31,341 bases of DNA. It comes from CAZXPG01 sp964643145. Lineage in GTDB: Bacteria > Pseudomonadota > Alphaproteobacteria > Rickettsiales > Arcanibacteraceae. Of the stretch, positions 24,515-31,341 are shown piece by piece. The number at the start of each line of letters is the position of its first letter. Position 1 is the first letter of the stretch. Below the pieces are notes generated by a model that saw only the letters and a list, made by a program, of their open reading frames with translations, was not told the DNA's origin and did not search any database. The stretch lies in the NCBI GenBank assembly GCA_964643145.1, contig CAZXPG010000016.1:1-31341 (forward strand), written 5' to 3'. The position numbers were made by a program, and so were the translations under genes.

Positions 24515-27175
24515 CCGTATTACAATGCGCACACCCTTACCATTCCGCCCCTCTTCGGCGGTGATGGTGCCGCCATGTGCTTCGATAATGCCACGGCAGA
24601 CAGCCAACCCTAACTCCCCCATATCCTGTTCGTCACTGGCGCAGGCCAACATTGCAAACATATGTTTGCGCTCTTCCGGCTTTAGGGTTTTGCCTTCATC
24701 CTGGCATTCGATTACCATCGCTTCAGCATCGGTGTAGGCGGTTAAGGTGATAGTGCTGCCATTTGGGCTTTTACCAGCATATTCCAGCAGGTTAACAATG
24801 GCCTGTTCAAGTAAGGCTGGATCGGCATAAAACCCCCGCAACCCTTCAGGGATATCCACAATCACCACCTGCTTGGCCAGTTGATGTTTAAGCAAGGCAA
24901 GTGCAGATGCAATGATAGGGCGTAGATGGATTTTGGCCTTGTTGAGTTCCAGCGTACCATCACCATATTGTACAATAGCCTGTAGGTTTTTGGTGAAACG
25001 TCCAAGCTGCTCAGCGGCGGCAAACAGGCTGGCTAGCACATCCTTCCGTTCGCCTGGCCGCATCGTGCTGTCATGTTGCTGGAGTTGCCCTACCGCTCCA
25101 CTGATGGCATCGGCGGATATTCGGAAATTGCGAGAGAGAGAAGAGAGCAGCGTAGTACGTAGTTTCTCCGTTTCCACATGCAGCTTATTACTGTCAATCT
25201 GCTCGGCCAATTGTGCCCGTTCCACCACTACGGCCGCTTGTTGTGCCAGGGTGAAGAGCATATGTTTCTGATCGGCATAGAAACGATAGCTAGCATCTGC
25301 TAAATAAATGCCAAGTATACCAATATGGTTGCTTTCTGTTTTCATCGGGATGAAGATCCAGGGCGATTCTGGCATGGTAGGGCAGAAGCATCCGGCGGGT
25401 TCAGCATTACGCCACGCCCATTCGGCTGCAGTACGTGAGGTTTCGTCTAGGTTAGAATAACCTGCCACCACCCGTAACTGCCCGTTCTCTGGTAGCATCA
25501 CCAAGATTTTGTCACCAAAGGTAGTGCCGACATGATAGACAATAGCACGCAGCACGCTATGAAGATCGCGTGCGCTGGCAATTTTCTTGCTGAATTCATA
25601 GAGGCTGGCCGTCAGTTCGCTATTGCGTTTGACAATAGCAACTTGGCTCTGCACACGTGCCGCCAGACGGCTGGTGACCATTGCTACCAAAAGGAAAAAC
25701 ACCAAGGTAAGCAGATGTTCGTCATGCATGACGCTGAAGGTGAATTGTGGTTCCATAAATAGGAAATTATAAAATACCAGGCTGAGGATAGTGGTATAAA
25801 TAGAGGGCCATAACCCGCTCCTAAGCGCCACATACAGCACTGCCGAAAGGAATACCAGCGAAAGATTGGAAACCGGTAGCACCGTATGCAGGCCAAAAGC
25901 AGCAATGGCGGCAACCAGTGTCACAAGGGTTGCTATCCCATATTCCGTCACCCAGCTTGTTTTCTGTGCGGGTCTGTCTTCTATATTGCGTTCAAGCACC
26001 ACCCTGTCTTCGGTGGGGATAATCAGCAGTTCAAAAGTATCACTTTTCTGAAATAGGTGATGGGCAACAGAAGGCGAGAAAAGCCGATACCATTTGGTTC
26101 TGGGTTTGCCAATCATCACCCGTGTTACGTGCCGGAGCCGCACTAGGGTGAGGATTTCTTTGATAATATTATCCCCAGAGATAATGCAGCTTTCCCCTCC
26201 TAATTCTTCGGCTAGCTGCATTGCCTGCAAGATATAATCGCTTTTATTGCTAATCTGTAGTGCGTTATTGACATATACCACCAGCCAGGACACTTTCTGG
26301 CGTTCGGCCAGCCTGCTACAGGAGCGCACCAGTTCCAGCGCGCTGGGGCTATTGTCGATACACACCATTAACCTGTCACGCGTGGGCCAGGCTTCATCTA
26401 TGCCACGGGCGCGCATGTAGGAAAGTAGTTGGCGATCAACCCGTTCTGCTGTATAGCGTAATGCCAGTTCACGCAGGGCATTCAGGTTTCCCTGGCTAAA
26501 GAGATGGCTTTCTGCCCGCTTTAACTGCTCAGGCACATAGACTTTTCCGGCTTTCAGACGGTGCTGCAAGGCTTTGGGCGTGGTATCAATCAGCTCAATC
26601 TCATCCGCTAAGGCCAGCACTTTATCGGGGACGGTTTCCCGAATGGGCATATTCGCAATACGTGCTACCACGTCATTTAGGCTTTCTACATGCTGGATAT
26701 TTAACGTGGTATAGACATCAATACCATGAGCGAGCAGTTCCTCTATATCCTGGTAGCGTTTGGGATGCCTGCTTCCTGGCACGTTGGCATATTCCAGCGC
26801 ATCAACCAGCACCAGCCTAGGTTGGCGTGCTAGAACAGTATCAATATCCAGTTCTTCAACAATGTAGCCCTGATACGGCGTACGTTTCGGTGGTATTCTT
26901 TCAAGGCCGCTAGCCAGTGCGTCGGTTTCGGCTAAGCTGTGTGTTTCCAGCAAGCCTGCGACTACATCAATGCCTTCAGCTTTAGCACTATGTGCTGCAC
27001 GCAGCATTGCGAAGGTTTTTCCTACGCCATGTGTTGCACCAAGGAACAGTTTCAAGCGTCCACGGGAAGGGGGTAGACAGGGTGCGGGGCTGGTATCAAA
27101 GGAGGAGGGATCAAGCGTTGGCATAAGCACGTGCATCTCAGATTCTTCATCGGTGTGGTGAAGAACGGGTTCCAT
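24506..27175 (-). CDS. kdpD: KdpD-like sensor protein with degenerate histidine kinase domain
   Basis: KdpD senses K+ limitation and normally phosphorylates KdpE. From the ATG at 27175 the protein has 889 residues, close to E. coli KdpD. Domains: KdpD N-domain with Walker A GATHGVGKT (46-54) and VPGSRHPKRYQDIEELL (132-148); USP domain (about 265-390); four-helix DUF4118 membrane part (about 412-500); GAF (about 535-655); kinase region (670-889). The kinase is abnormal. The H-box reads LLSSLSRNFRIS, with Arg682 (codon 25130-25132) instead of the phosphoacceptor His. The N-box reads VNLLEYAGKS, with Tyr799 instead of Asn. The G1 box is DEGKT rather than DNGPG, and the G2 region is GELGLAVCRGI. 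The VDEL after Walker A is VDAL. The reading frame is intact, so it is not a recent pseudogene. The frame is open upstream to 27283, but that would overlap the divergent gene. Confidence 0.9.
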   Translation of the reverse strand: MEPVLHHTDEESEMHVLMPTLDPSSFDTSPAPCLPPSRGRLKLFLGATHGVGKTFAMLRAAHSAKAEGIDVVAGLLETHSLAETDALASGLERIPPKRTPYQGYIVEELDIDTVLARQPRLVLVDALEYANVPGSRHPKRYQDIEELLAHGIDVYTTLNIQHVESLNDVVARIANMPIRETVPDKVLALADEIELIDTTPKALQHRLKAGKVYVPEQLKRAESHLFSQGNLNALRELALRYTAERVDRQLLSYMRARGIDEAWPTRDRLMVCIDNSPSALELVRSCSRLAERQKVSWLVVYVNNALQISNKSDYILQAMQLAEELGGESCIISGDNIIKEILTLVRLRHVTRVMIGKPRTKWYRLFSPSVAHHLFQKSDTFELLIIPTEDRVVLERNIEDRPAQKTSWVTEYGIATLVTLVAAIAAFGLHTVLPVSNLSLVFLSAVLYVALRSGLWPSIYTTILSLVFYNFLFMEPQFTFSVMHDEHLLTLVFFLLVAMVTSRLAARVQSQVAIVKRNSELTASLYEFSKKIASARDLHSVLRAIVYHVGTTFGDKILVMLPENGQLRVVAGYSNLDETSRTAAEWAWRNAEPAGCFCPTMPESPWIFIPMKTESNHIGILGIYLADASYRFYADQKHMLFTLAQQAAVVVERAQLAEQIDSNKLHVETEKLRTTLLSSLSRNFRISADAISGAVGQLQQHDSTMRPGERKDVLASLFAAAEQLGRFTKNLQAIVQYGDGTLELNKAKIHLRPIIASALALLKHQLAKQVVIVDIPEGLRGFYADPALLEQAIVNLLEYAGKSPNGSTITLTAYTDAEAMVIECQDEGKTLKPEERKHMFAMLACASDEQDMGELGLAVCRGIIEAHGGTITAEEGRNGKGVRIVIRLS

Positions 27176-27242
27176 AAAATAATCACCATGTGTATAATAA
27201 AAATTTATGAAGAGCAACGAAAATCCTGGCAAGGAGGGATAT
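27170..27242. promoter_or_regulatory. Divergent promoter region, kdpD / JAMM peptidase
   Basis: A consensus TATAAT on the plus strand (27193-27198) lies 45 bases before the JAMM gene start. Its overlapping complement reads TATTAT on the minus strand (27194-27199), 19 bases before the kdpD start. A near-symmetric -10 could serve both directions. No good -35 is seen for either. A strong plus-strand ribosome site AAGGAGGG occupies 27231-27238. Confidence 0.4.
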
Positions 27243-27671
27243 ATGCCCGTGGTGCATATGCCGCATTTAGTATATACGGGCATTTGCCTGCAAGGGGAAC
27301 AATGCTATCCTAAGGAAGCCTGTGGTCTGCTCACAGGGGTGTTTTTACCTGGTGGCGATGTGCAGATTGAGGGTTTTTATCCCAGCCCTAATGTGGCGGC
27401 AGACCCGTTACATGCCTTTACGCTTGACCCTGCCACCCAGTTTTCTGTGCAACGTGCTGCTCGTCGTGGCAGACATACCGTTATTGGCCTCTATCATTCC
27501 CATCCGAACGGGCAGGCACAGCTTTCAGCACTGGATAAAAAAAACGCAGCATTACTAGATTTCCTCTGGATGATTATGGCCATAACGCCTACAACAGCTA
27601 CGGTAATACGCTGTTATTATCCCTCTTGTTATGGCGGTGAATATATTGAAATGCCTGTTGTTGTATCATGA
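27243..27671 (+). CDS. JAMM/MPN+ (M67 family) metallopeptidase
   Basis: Zinc metallopeptidase of the prokaryotic Mov34/JAB type, 142 residues. All zinc and catalytic positions are present: Glu25 in YPKEACGLL, then His85, His87, Ser95 and Asp98 in YHSHPNGQAQLSALD (HxHPx6Sx2D). Relatives cleave isopeptide or C-terminal bonds, for example on ubiquitin-like sulfur carriers (CysO/ThiS), but no such partner gene is near, so the substrate is unknown. The ATG at 27243 is chosen because AAGGAGGG lies just before it; an upstream in-frame ATG at 27207 lacks a site. Its stop overlaps the start of the RodZ-like gene (ATGA), so the two are translationally coupled. It is divergent from kdpD. Confidence 0.88.
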   Translation: MPVVHMPHLVYTGICLQGEQCYPKEACGLLTGVFLPGGDVQIEGFYPSPNVAADPLHAFTLDPATQFSVQRAARRGRHTVIGLYHSHPNGQAQLSALDKKNAALLDFLWMIMAITPTTATVIRCYYPSCYGGEYIEMPVVVS

Positions 27672-28378
27672 GCCATGCTGTTTATACTGTTGGTACGTTG
27701 CTGGAAAACAGGCGTAAGGCGTTGGGGCTTAGTATCCAGGATGTTTCGCAAGCCATTAAAGTGCGCCCTAAATATCTACTAGCACTGGAGCGTGGCGAGG
27801 CGGAAAGCCTGATGACGGTTGCTACGTATAACATCGGCTATATCCGCATCTATGCGCATTTCCTGGGGCTAAATGGGGAGATGCTGATTAGTAGGTTGCG
27901 TGAGATAAACAGCGGGCTGCATGTTGGCAGCGATCTGCATGTGCCGGAATGTTATAGAGATGATAACCAGCCTGGCATGTTTCTGTTGGCAGTATGTATC
28001 ATGTTAGTATTGCTGCTCTACGGTGCCTGGTATTATCAGCGCGAACAGCATTATCGCTATCTGAGTGAGGTGAGTGATGTTGCTGAAAAATTGCGGGATT
28101 TCGCGTTTATCTCTTCATTTCTACCTCCTTCTCCTCGTTCTCTTACTCCCTCGCAGGAAGGCGATTATGCTATTCCTCCTTTGCTGGTAACCGATATATA
28201 TAAGGGCACCGTACTCTCGCTTTTTGCCTATCGTAATAGCCGTATTGTGGTCTATCACAGGAACGGGGAAGTAACAACGCATTATATACGTCAGGAAGAG
28301 TGGCTTTTTCTTGCCAGTGACGTGATAGCTATCAGCGGTGATAAGAATAATATCGATGTCCATACGCTTCAGCATTAA
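27668..28378 (+). CDS. RodZ-like HTH membrane protein
   Basis: 236-residue single-pass membrane protein built like RodZ, which links MreB to the cell wall machinery. A cytoplasmic Cro-type HTH (9-42: GTLLENRRKALGLSIQDVSQ...) is followed by the family's TYNIGYIRIYAHFLGL (53-68). One membrane helix spans about 103-122. The outer part is short, about 115 residues with a proline-rich linker (FLPPSPRSLTP). Its end (LSLFAYRNSRIVVYHRNGEV... WLFLASDVIAISGDKNNI) recalls the DUF4115 beta-domain. It is coupled to the JAMM peptidase by a 4-base overlap. Whether it is the genuine RodZ or a paralogue cannot be decided; no mre genes are in the window. Confidence 0.8.
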   Translation: MSHAVYTVGTLLENRRKALGLSIQDVSQAIKVRPKYLLALERGEAESLMTVATYNIGYIRIYAHFLGLNGEMLISRLREINSGLHVGSDLHVPECYRDDNQPGMFLLAVCIMLVLLLYGAWYYQREQHYRYLSEVSDVAEKLRDFAFISSFLPPSPRSLTPSQEGDYAIPPLLVTDIYKGTVLSLFAYRNSRIVVYHRNGEVTTHYIRQEEWLFLASDVIAISGDKNNIDVHTLQH

Positions 28379-28643
28379 CCCTGCTTCCGTGGTTGATACC
28401 CAAAAACGCATTGCTATTATGGATAAATCGGCTAGTCTATAGGGGAAATATATACTGCTCACAGTGCAAGAATTGGTTAGGTTGCAATGTGAGCGGCATT
28501 TACGTGTTCCCTGTAGAATGCAGGGATTCCGCCACATAGTGAGCGCAAGTATGCGTGAGCATACAGTTAATAAACTAACCTCAGTTTTGGATAAGCGCAA
28601 TTTATCCATACTCAGGTGAGTACGTCTGCCGTTAAGAATTATT
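28379..28643. other. Intergenic region with possible RNA structure
   Basis: No gene seen. Foldable segments: ATGTGAGCGG (28487-28496) pairs with CCGCCACAT (28529-28537) around an inner hairpin TCCCTG/CAGGGA (28508-28513 and 28521-28526). A 6-bp hairpin GTATGC/GCATAC with the GNRA-type loop GTGA follows (28549-28564). Palindrome copy 5 comes next. The mscS promoter is not obvious. Confidence 0.35.
28576..28619. repeat. Dispersed palindrome, copy 5 (diverged form B)
   Basis: The left arm is the exact family 20-mer (28577-28596). The loop is GCA. The right arm is worn (ATTTATCC-ATA-CTCAGGTG) but shares with copy 1 the AT-purine spacer and a GC-purine loop. Flanking dinucleotides differ (AC on the left, GT on the right), so no direct repeat remains. 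It lies upstream of mscS. Confidence 0.85.
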
Positions 28644-29957
28644 ATGAATACATCCACTGCCGCATCCTCGCTTCTTCTGTATATTAAAGATTGGGTGGAA
28701 ACCTATATCCTTAATTGGCACTCCTTACTACAAGTGATTGTTATTATGGCGGTAATAGCTGTTGTTTTTGCTGTTGCCAATAAAGCGTCCTTGTGGTTGG
28801 CGCATGAGGAACGTGGGAAGAGGGTGCGCAGCACCGTGAGTTTCCTTGCGCGGCATATTCATCTTTCTATCCATGAAATGCTCTTATTGCTACTGGCTCC
28901 ATTGTTGCTTGGTAGTGTGGTGTTGATTACCACCGTGGCGGGCTGGCCTGATACATTCTTGCGTATTATGGCGAACCTGATGACAGCCTGGGCATTTATC
29001 CGCCTAAGTTCCAGTATCATACAGCAACGTTTCTGGTCAATGGCACTGGCATTTAGCATCTGGATTATTACTGCATTGAATATTCTGGGTTGGTTGCAGC
29101 CAACAATATCAATGCTGGATGCCATTTCGGTGAATCTTGGCGATATGCGTCTTTCCCTGCTGCTGGTGATAAAAGGTATCCTCATCTCCGGTTTGTTAAT
29201 ATGGGGGGCTGGCCTGCTTGCCGATAGGGTGGAGAAAATAATTGGCGCGGTGAAAGATTTTACCCCCTCGCAGAAGGTGTTGTTTTTTAAAGTCATACGC
29301 ATCATGCTTTTCACTGTGGCAGTATTGCTCAGTATGAAATCTGTTGGTATTGACTTAACTGCACTGGCCGTATTTACCGGTGCGGTGGGTATCGGTATCG
29401 GTTTTGGGTTACAAAAAGTATTTTCTAATATCATCAGTGGATTTATTCTACTGCTCGATAAATCGATCAAGCCAGGTGATGTGATAGCCGTAGAAAATAC
29501 CTATGGTTGGGTTAATTTCCTCGGCACCCGCCATGTATCCATTTTAACCCGTGACGGGAAAGAGCATCTGATTCCTAATGAGAAATTTATTACCGAACCT
29601 GTTGAGAATTGGTCGTATAGTGATAATAAACTGCGCTTGCATATTCCTATAGGCGTTTCCTATAATTCCGATATCCATCTGGTGAAGCGCATATTGTTAG
29701 AGGTTGTAGATGCGTTGCCGCGTATTCTGAAGAATCCCGCCCCCACATGCCCAATCACTGGGTTTGGCGATAACTCCGTTAATTTTGAAATACGCATATG
29801 GATAGAAGACCCTGCTAATGGTATTACTAATGTATCAAGTTTGGTCTATGAAGGGGTGTGGGATGCGTTCAAAAAACATAATATCGAGATTCCCTTCCCA
29901 CAGCGTGATGTACATATACGTAATGTGCCCAAAGAGATGTATGTAACGCGTGGTTAG
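28644..29957 (+). CDS. MscS-family mechanosensitive channel
   Basis: 437-residue inner-membrane channel that should open under membrane tension and release solutes on osmotic downshock. Hydrophobic segments lie at about 28-47, 78-98, 108-125, 132-150, 170-192 and 214-232. They precede the pore helix (about 238-270), recognised by VFTGAVGIGIGFGLQKVFSN followed by IISGFILLLDKSIKPGDVI. The cytoplasmic beta domain follows, with GWVNFLGTRHVSILTRDGKE and LIPNEKFITEPVENWS. It is longer than E. coli MscS (286), like the multi-helix YnaI/YbdG-type members. The ATG at 28644 has a poor ribosome site. A strong hairpin terminator follows. Confidence 0.92.
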   Translation: MNTSTAASSLLLYIKDWVETYILNWHSLLQVIVIMAVIAVVFAVANKASLWLAHEERGKRVRSTVSFLARHIHLSIHEMLLLLLAPLLLGSVVLITTVAGWPDTFLRIMANLMTAWAFIRLSSSIIQQRFWSMALAFSIWIITALNILGWLQPTISMLDAISVNLGDMRLSLLLVIKGILISGLLIWGAGLLADRVEKIIGAVKDFTPSQKVLFFKVIRIMLFTVAVLLSMKSVGIDLTALAVFTGAVGIGIGFGLQKVFSNIISGFILLLDKSIKPGDVIAVENTYGWVNFLGTRHVSILTRDGKEHLIPNEKFITEPVENWSYSDNKLRLHIPIGVSYNSDIHLVKRILLEVVDALPRILKNPAPTCPITGFGDNSVNFEIRIWIEDPANGITNVSSLVYEGVWDAFKKHNIEIPFPQRDVHIRNVPKEMYVTRG

Positions 29958-29999
29958 TTAATCCACAGTTTCTGACTCCCGGCACAACGATTTGCATAA

Positions 30000-30046
30000 T
30001 ATACTGAAACCACTTGAAGAGTGGTTTCAGTATAGTCCTTATTTTT
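30000..30046 (+). terminator. Rho-independent terminator of mscS
   Basis: A perfect 15-bp stem TATACTGAAACCACT (30000-30014) pairs with 30020-30034 around a TGAAG loop. A T-rich stretch GTCCTTATTTTT (30035-30046) follows. It sits 43 bases after the mscS stop codon. Confidence 0.8.
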
Positions 30047-30068
30047 GCGTTCCTGCTTTATGTATCTA

Positions 30069-30113
30069 TAACCTCAGTTTTGGATAAGCAAAGCTTATCC
30101 AAAACTGAGGTTA
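30069..30113. repeat. Dispersed palindrome, copy 6 (perfect, AAA loop)
   Basis: A perfect 45-bp palindrome identical to copy 3. It is flanked by TA on both sides (30067-30068 and 30114-30115). It lies 22 bases after a separate, conventional terminator, so ending transcription is not its job here. Confidence 0.95.
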
Positions 30114-30295
30114 TATAGATTAACTATGTTAAAGAGGATATGGAATGCGTAAGGCGCACTCCCACAACAGGGAATGTTGCCAACTGCTAACAAACGTTAA
30201 CTATTTTAATCAAATGCATCGAGAATTACAAGCATTTTTCTGCTTTGCGCCAGATAATTGTAAATATAAGCGACTAATACAACAATAACAAGCCT

Positions 30296-31341
30296 CTATC
30301 GCTGTGCCCCCTCCTTCGGCACCCAGAAAAGGAAGGTGCTGCCCGTAGTTGCCTGGTTGTTTTCGGCCCAGATTTGGCCGTGGTGGGCGGTGATGATGGT
30401 GCGGGCGATGGCGAGGCCGAGGCCGGTGCCGCCAGCTTTGGTGTTGGTGCGCGAGCTTTGGGTGAAGGCCTCGAAGATGCGTGTCTTCTCGCCTTCCGGG
30501 ATACCTACGCCTTCATCCTTCACCGATACCACCACCGCCCTTACCTGCTTGCCATCTTCGCCCTGCATGATATTATTCTCAACAAGCAGTGTTACCGTGC
30601 CGTTGGCCGTATAGCGGCAGGCATTAGACAGCAGGTTACGGATCACCTGGCCAATCCGCATCCTGTCGCACAATACCACCGGCTCTTCAGCATGCATCTC
30701 AACCACCAGCTCCAGCCCCTTTTGCTGGTAGAGCGGGCGGCATTCCTCTGCCACTTCTTGCGCAATCAAGGCAATATCGTTTGGCTGCATATCATACACC
30801 ATCTTGCCAGCATTGGATTTGGAAAGATCAAGCAGCGACGTCACTAACCCACAGACTTGCAAGGCATTACGCTGAATATCCTGAATCGACTCCTTCAGCT
30901 CCTCATGCTTGAATTCTTCCCACAACTCCATCAAAATATCCGACCTGGCATGAATAGAACTCACCGGCGTGCGTATCTCATGGCTGATATGGTTCAAAAA
31001 ATCACTGCGCGCATTCAAAGCATCCTGCAACGACTCCGTACGCTCGGCAACACGTTGTTCAATTTCTTCCGTATATGAACTTATTTTAGCAAGCTGGCCC
31101 GCAAGTGTATTGATCTCATAATCCTTACTTTCAGGTAAAATGATATTTTTCTCTCCTTGGGATAAGCTATCGGCAGCCGCAGATAGCTGCAAAATCGGAG
31201 TAACAATATAACGCTTTGTAGTATAGAGTAATATGCCAAGGGCTGATGCAACAAAGAAAAAAACGCTAAGAGAAGAATATAACGTTGGCGGTTTCAAGGA
31301 TGAAGTGCAACGGTTTGGTTTAGCATAGCATTTTTGGTAAT
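30296..31341 (-). CDS. HAMP-domain sensor histidine kinase (5' end beyond window)
   Basis: Membrane sensor kinase, incomplete: the frame stays open from the first candidate start (TTG at 31297) to the window edge, so the sensor part lies outside. Counting from 31297: a membrane helix at about 9-27, a HAMP linker (about 28-80, with TPILQLSAAADSL), a short coiled coil, then a complete kinase core. The core has phosphoacceptor His106 in FLNHISHEIRTPVSSI, N-box IRNLLSNACRYTANG, G1 box VKDEGVGIPEGEK, F-box IFEAFTQ and G2 box GGTGLGLAIARTI. All boxes are intact, in contrast to the KdpD-like protein. Signal and response regulator are unknown; no regulator gene is in the window. It ends facing mscS. 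Confidence 0.9.
   Translation of the reverse strand, partial: YQKCYAKPNRCTSSLKPPTLYSSLSVFFFVASALGILLYTTKRYIVTPILQLSAAADSLSQGEKNIILPESKDYEINTLAGQLAKISSYTEEIEQRVAERTESLQDALNARSDFLNHISHEIRTPVSSIHARSDILMELWEEFKHEELKESIQDIQRNALQVCGLVTSLLDLSKSNAGKMVYDMQPNDIALIAQEVAEECRPLYQQKGLELVVEMHAEEPVVLCDRMRIGQVIRNLLSNACRYTANGTVTLLVENNIMQGEDGKQVRAVVVSVKDEGVGIPEGEKTRIFEAFTQSSRTNTKAGGTGLGLAIARTIITAHHGQIWAENNQATTGSTFLFWVPKEGAQR

Larger units (their letters stand above)
29958..30295. other. Intergenic region after mscS
   Basis: This 338-base gap holds the mscS terminator (30000-30046) and palindrome copy 6 (30069-30113). The remaining 180 bases are AT-rich with no recognised gene. A 16-codon frame (30140-30190) has AGAGG before its ATG but no other support. 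Both flanking genes end here, so no promoter is required. Confidence 0.6.

Noticed and set aside
24506..27175. kdpD as a pseudogene
   Set aside because: The frame is intact over 889 codons with four well-kept domains, and the kinase region still has framework motifs (LLSSL, GLAVCRGIIEAHGGTI). Substitution of the active residues rather than frameshifts suggests retained but changed function.
27176..27283. The 36-codon N-terminal extension of kdpD
   Set aside because: It would overlap the divergent JAMM gene and its strong ribosome site. Starting at 27175 gives the normal KdpD length.
2520..30113. The repeated palindromes as ordinary transcription terminators
   Set aside because: None is followed by a T-run. 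One lies between divergent genes, another comes after a separate proper terminator, and identical arms plus flanking direct repeats fit an inserted element better.
2520..30113. A CRISPR array from the repeats
   Set aside because: The copies are kilobases apart with genes between them; there are no regular spacers and no cas genes.
30140..30190. A 16-codon micro-ORF with an AGAGG site after palindrome copy 6
   Set aside because: Too short to judge, no promoter, and nothing to compare it with in the window; likely chance.

Overview
The window reads as a chromosomal segment of an alphaproteobacterium of moderate GC content. The clues are the five-gene F1 operon in the order atpH-A-G-D-C with no Fo genes beside it, a short second-type glutamyl-tRNA synthetase close to the Rickettsia/alphaproteobacterial GltX2 form, an AroQ chorismate mutase directly before hisC, a MetX-type homoserine acyltransferase, and a PutA without a ribbon-helix-helix domain. 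It is compact: several convergent pairs overlap by 4-9 bases or sit about 10 bases apart. No tRNA, rRNA, CRISPR array, phage gene or complete insertion sequence was seen. The genus cannot be named from the sequence alone.

Layout. 1-202: no gene recognised. 203-2518: glutamine-dependent NAD synthetase (nadE), then a two-gene toxin-antitoxin cassette (AbrB-like antitoxin, RelE-like toxin). 2580-4781: gltX and a GT2 glycosyltransferase. 4792-5958 (minus): metX. 6192-8267: chorismate mutase and hisC. 8264-8728 (minus): retropepsin-fold 'zinc protease' of the RimK-associated family. 8853-14241: TPR/GT41 (OGT-like) protein, proA, zapE and an orphan ATP-grasp protein. 14290-17403: bifunctional PutA. 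17416-18027 (minus): an unrecognised protein with an internal duplication. 18329-24514: atpHAGDC followed immediately by serS. 24506-27175 (minus): a KdpD homologue with a decayed kinase domain. 27243-28378: JAMM metallopeptidase plus a RodZ-like membrane protein. 28644-29957: MscS-type channel. 30296-31341 (minus): HAMP/histidine kinase cut by the window edge.

The most striking non-coding signal is a family of six dispersed palindromes of about 45 bp (near 2520, 7042, 8762, 13142, 28576 and 30069). They are essentially identical apart from two diverged members. All lie between genes, and five of the six are flanked by a different 2-bp direct repeat (at, aa, tg, ac, ta), as expected of a tiny mobile element with a 2-bp target duplication. 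No transposase is visible here.

Other points of interest: KdpD has Arg where the phosphoacceptor His should be and Tyr where the N-box Asn should be, with no kdpE or kdpFABC nearby. The 203-residue unknown protein carries two gap-free copies of a 53-residue module behind a basic, Ser/Thr-rich N-terminus. The antitoxin looks like a fusion of AbrB-like and RelB-like parts. Two further unrelated long inverted repeats flank the chorismate mutase gene.
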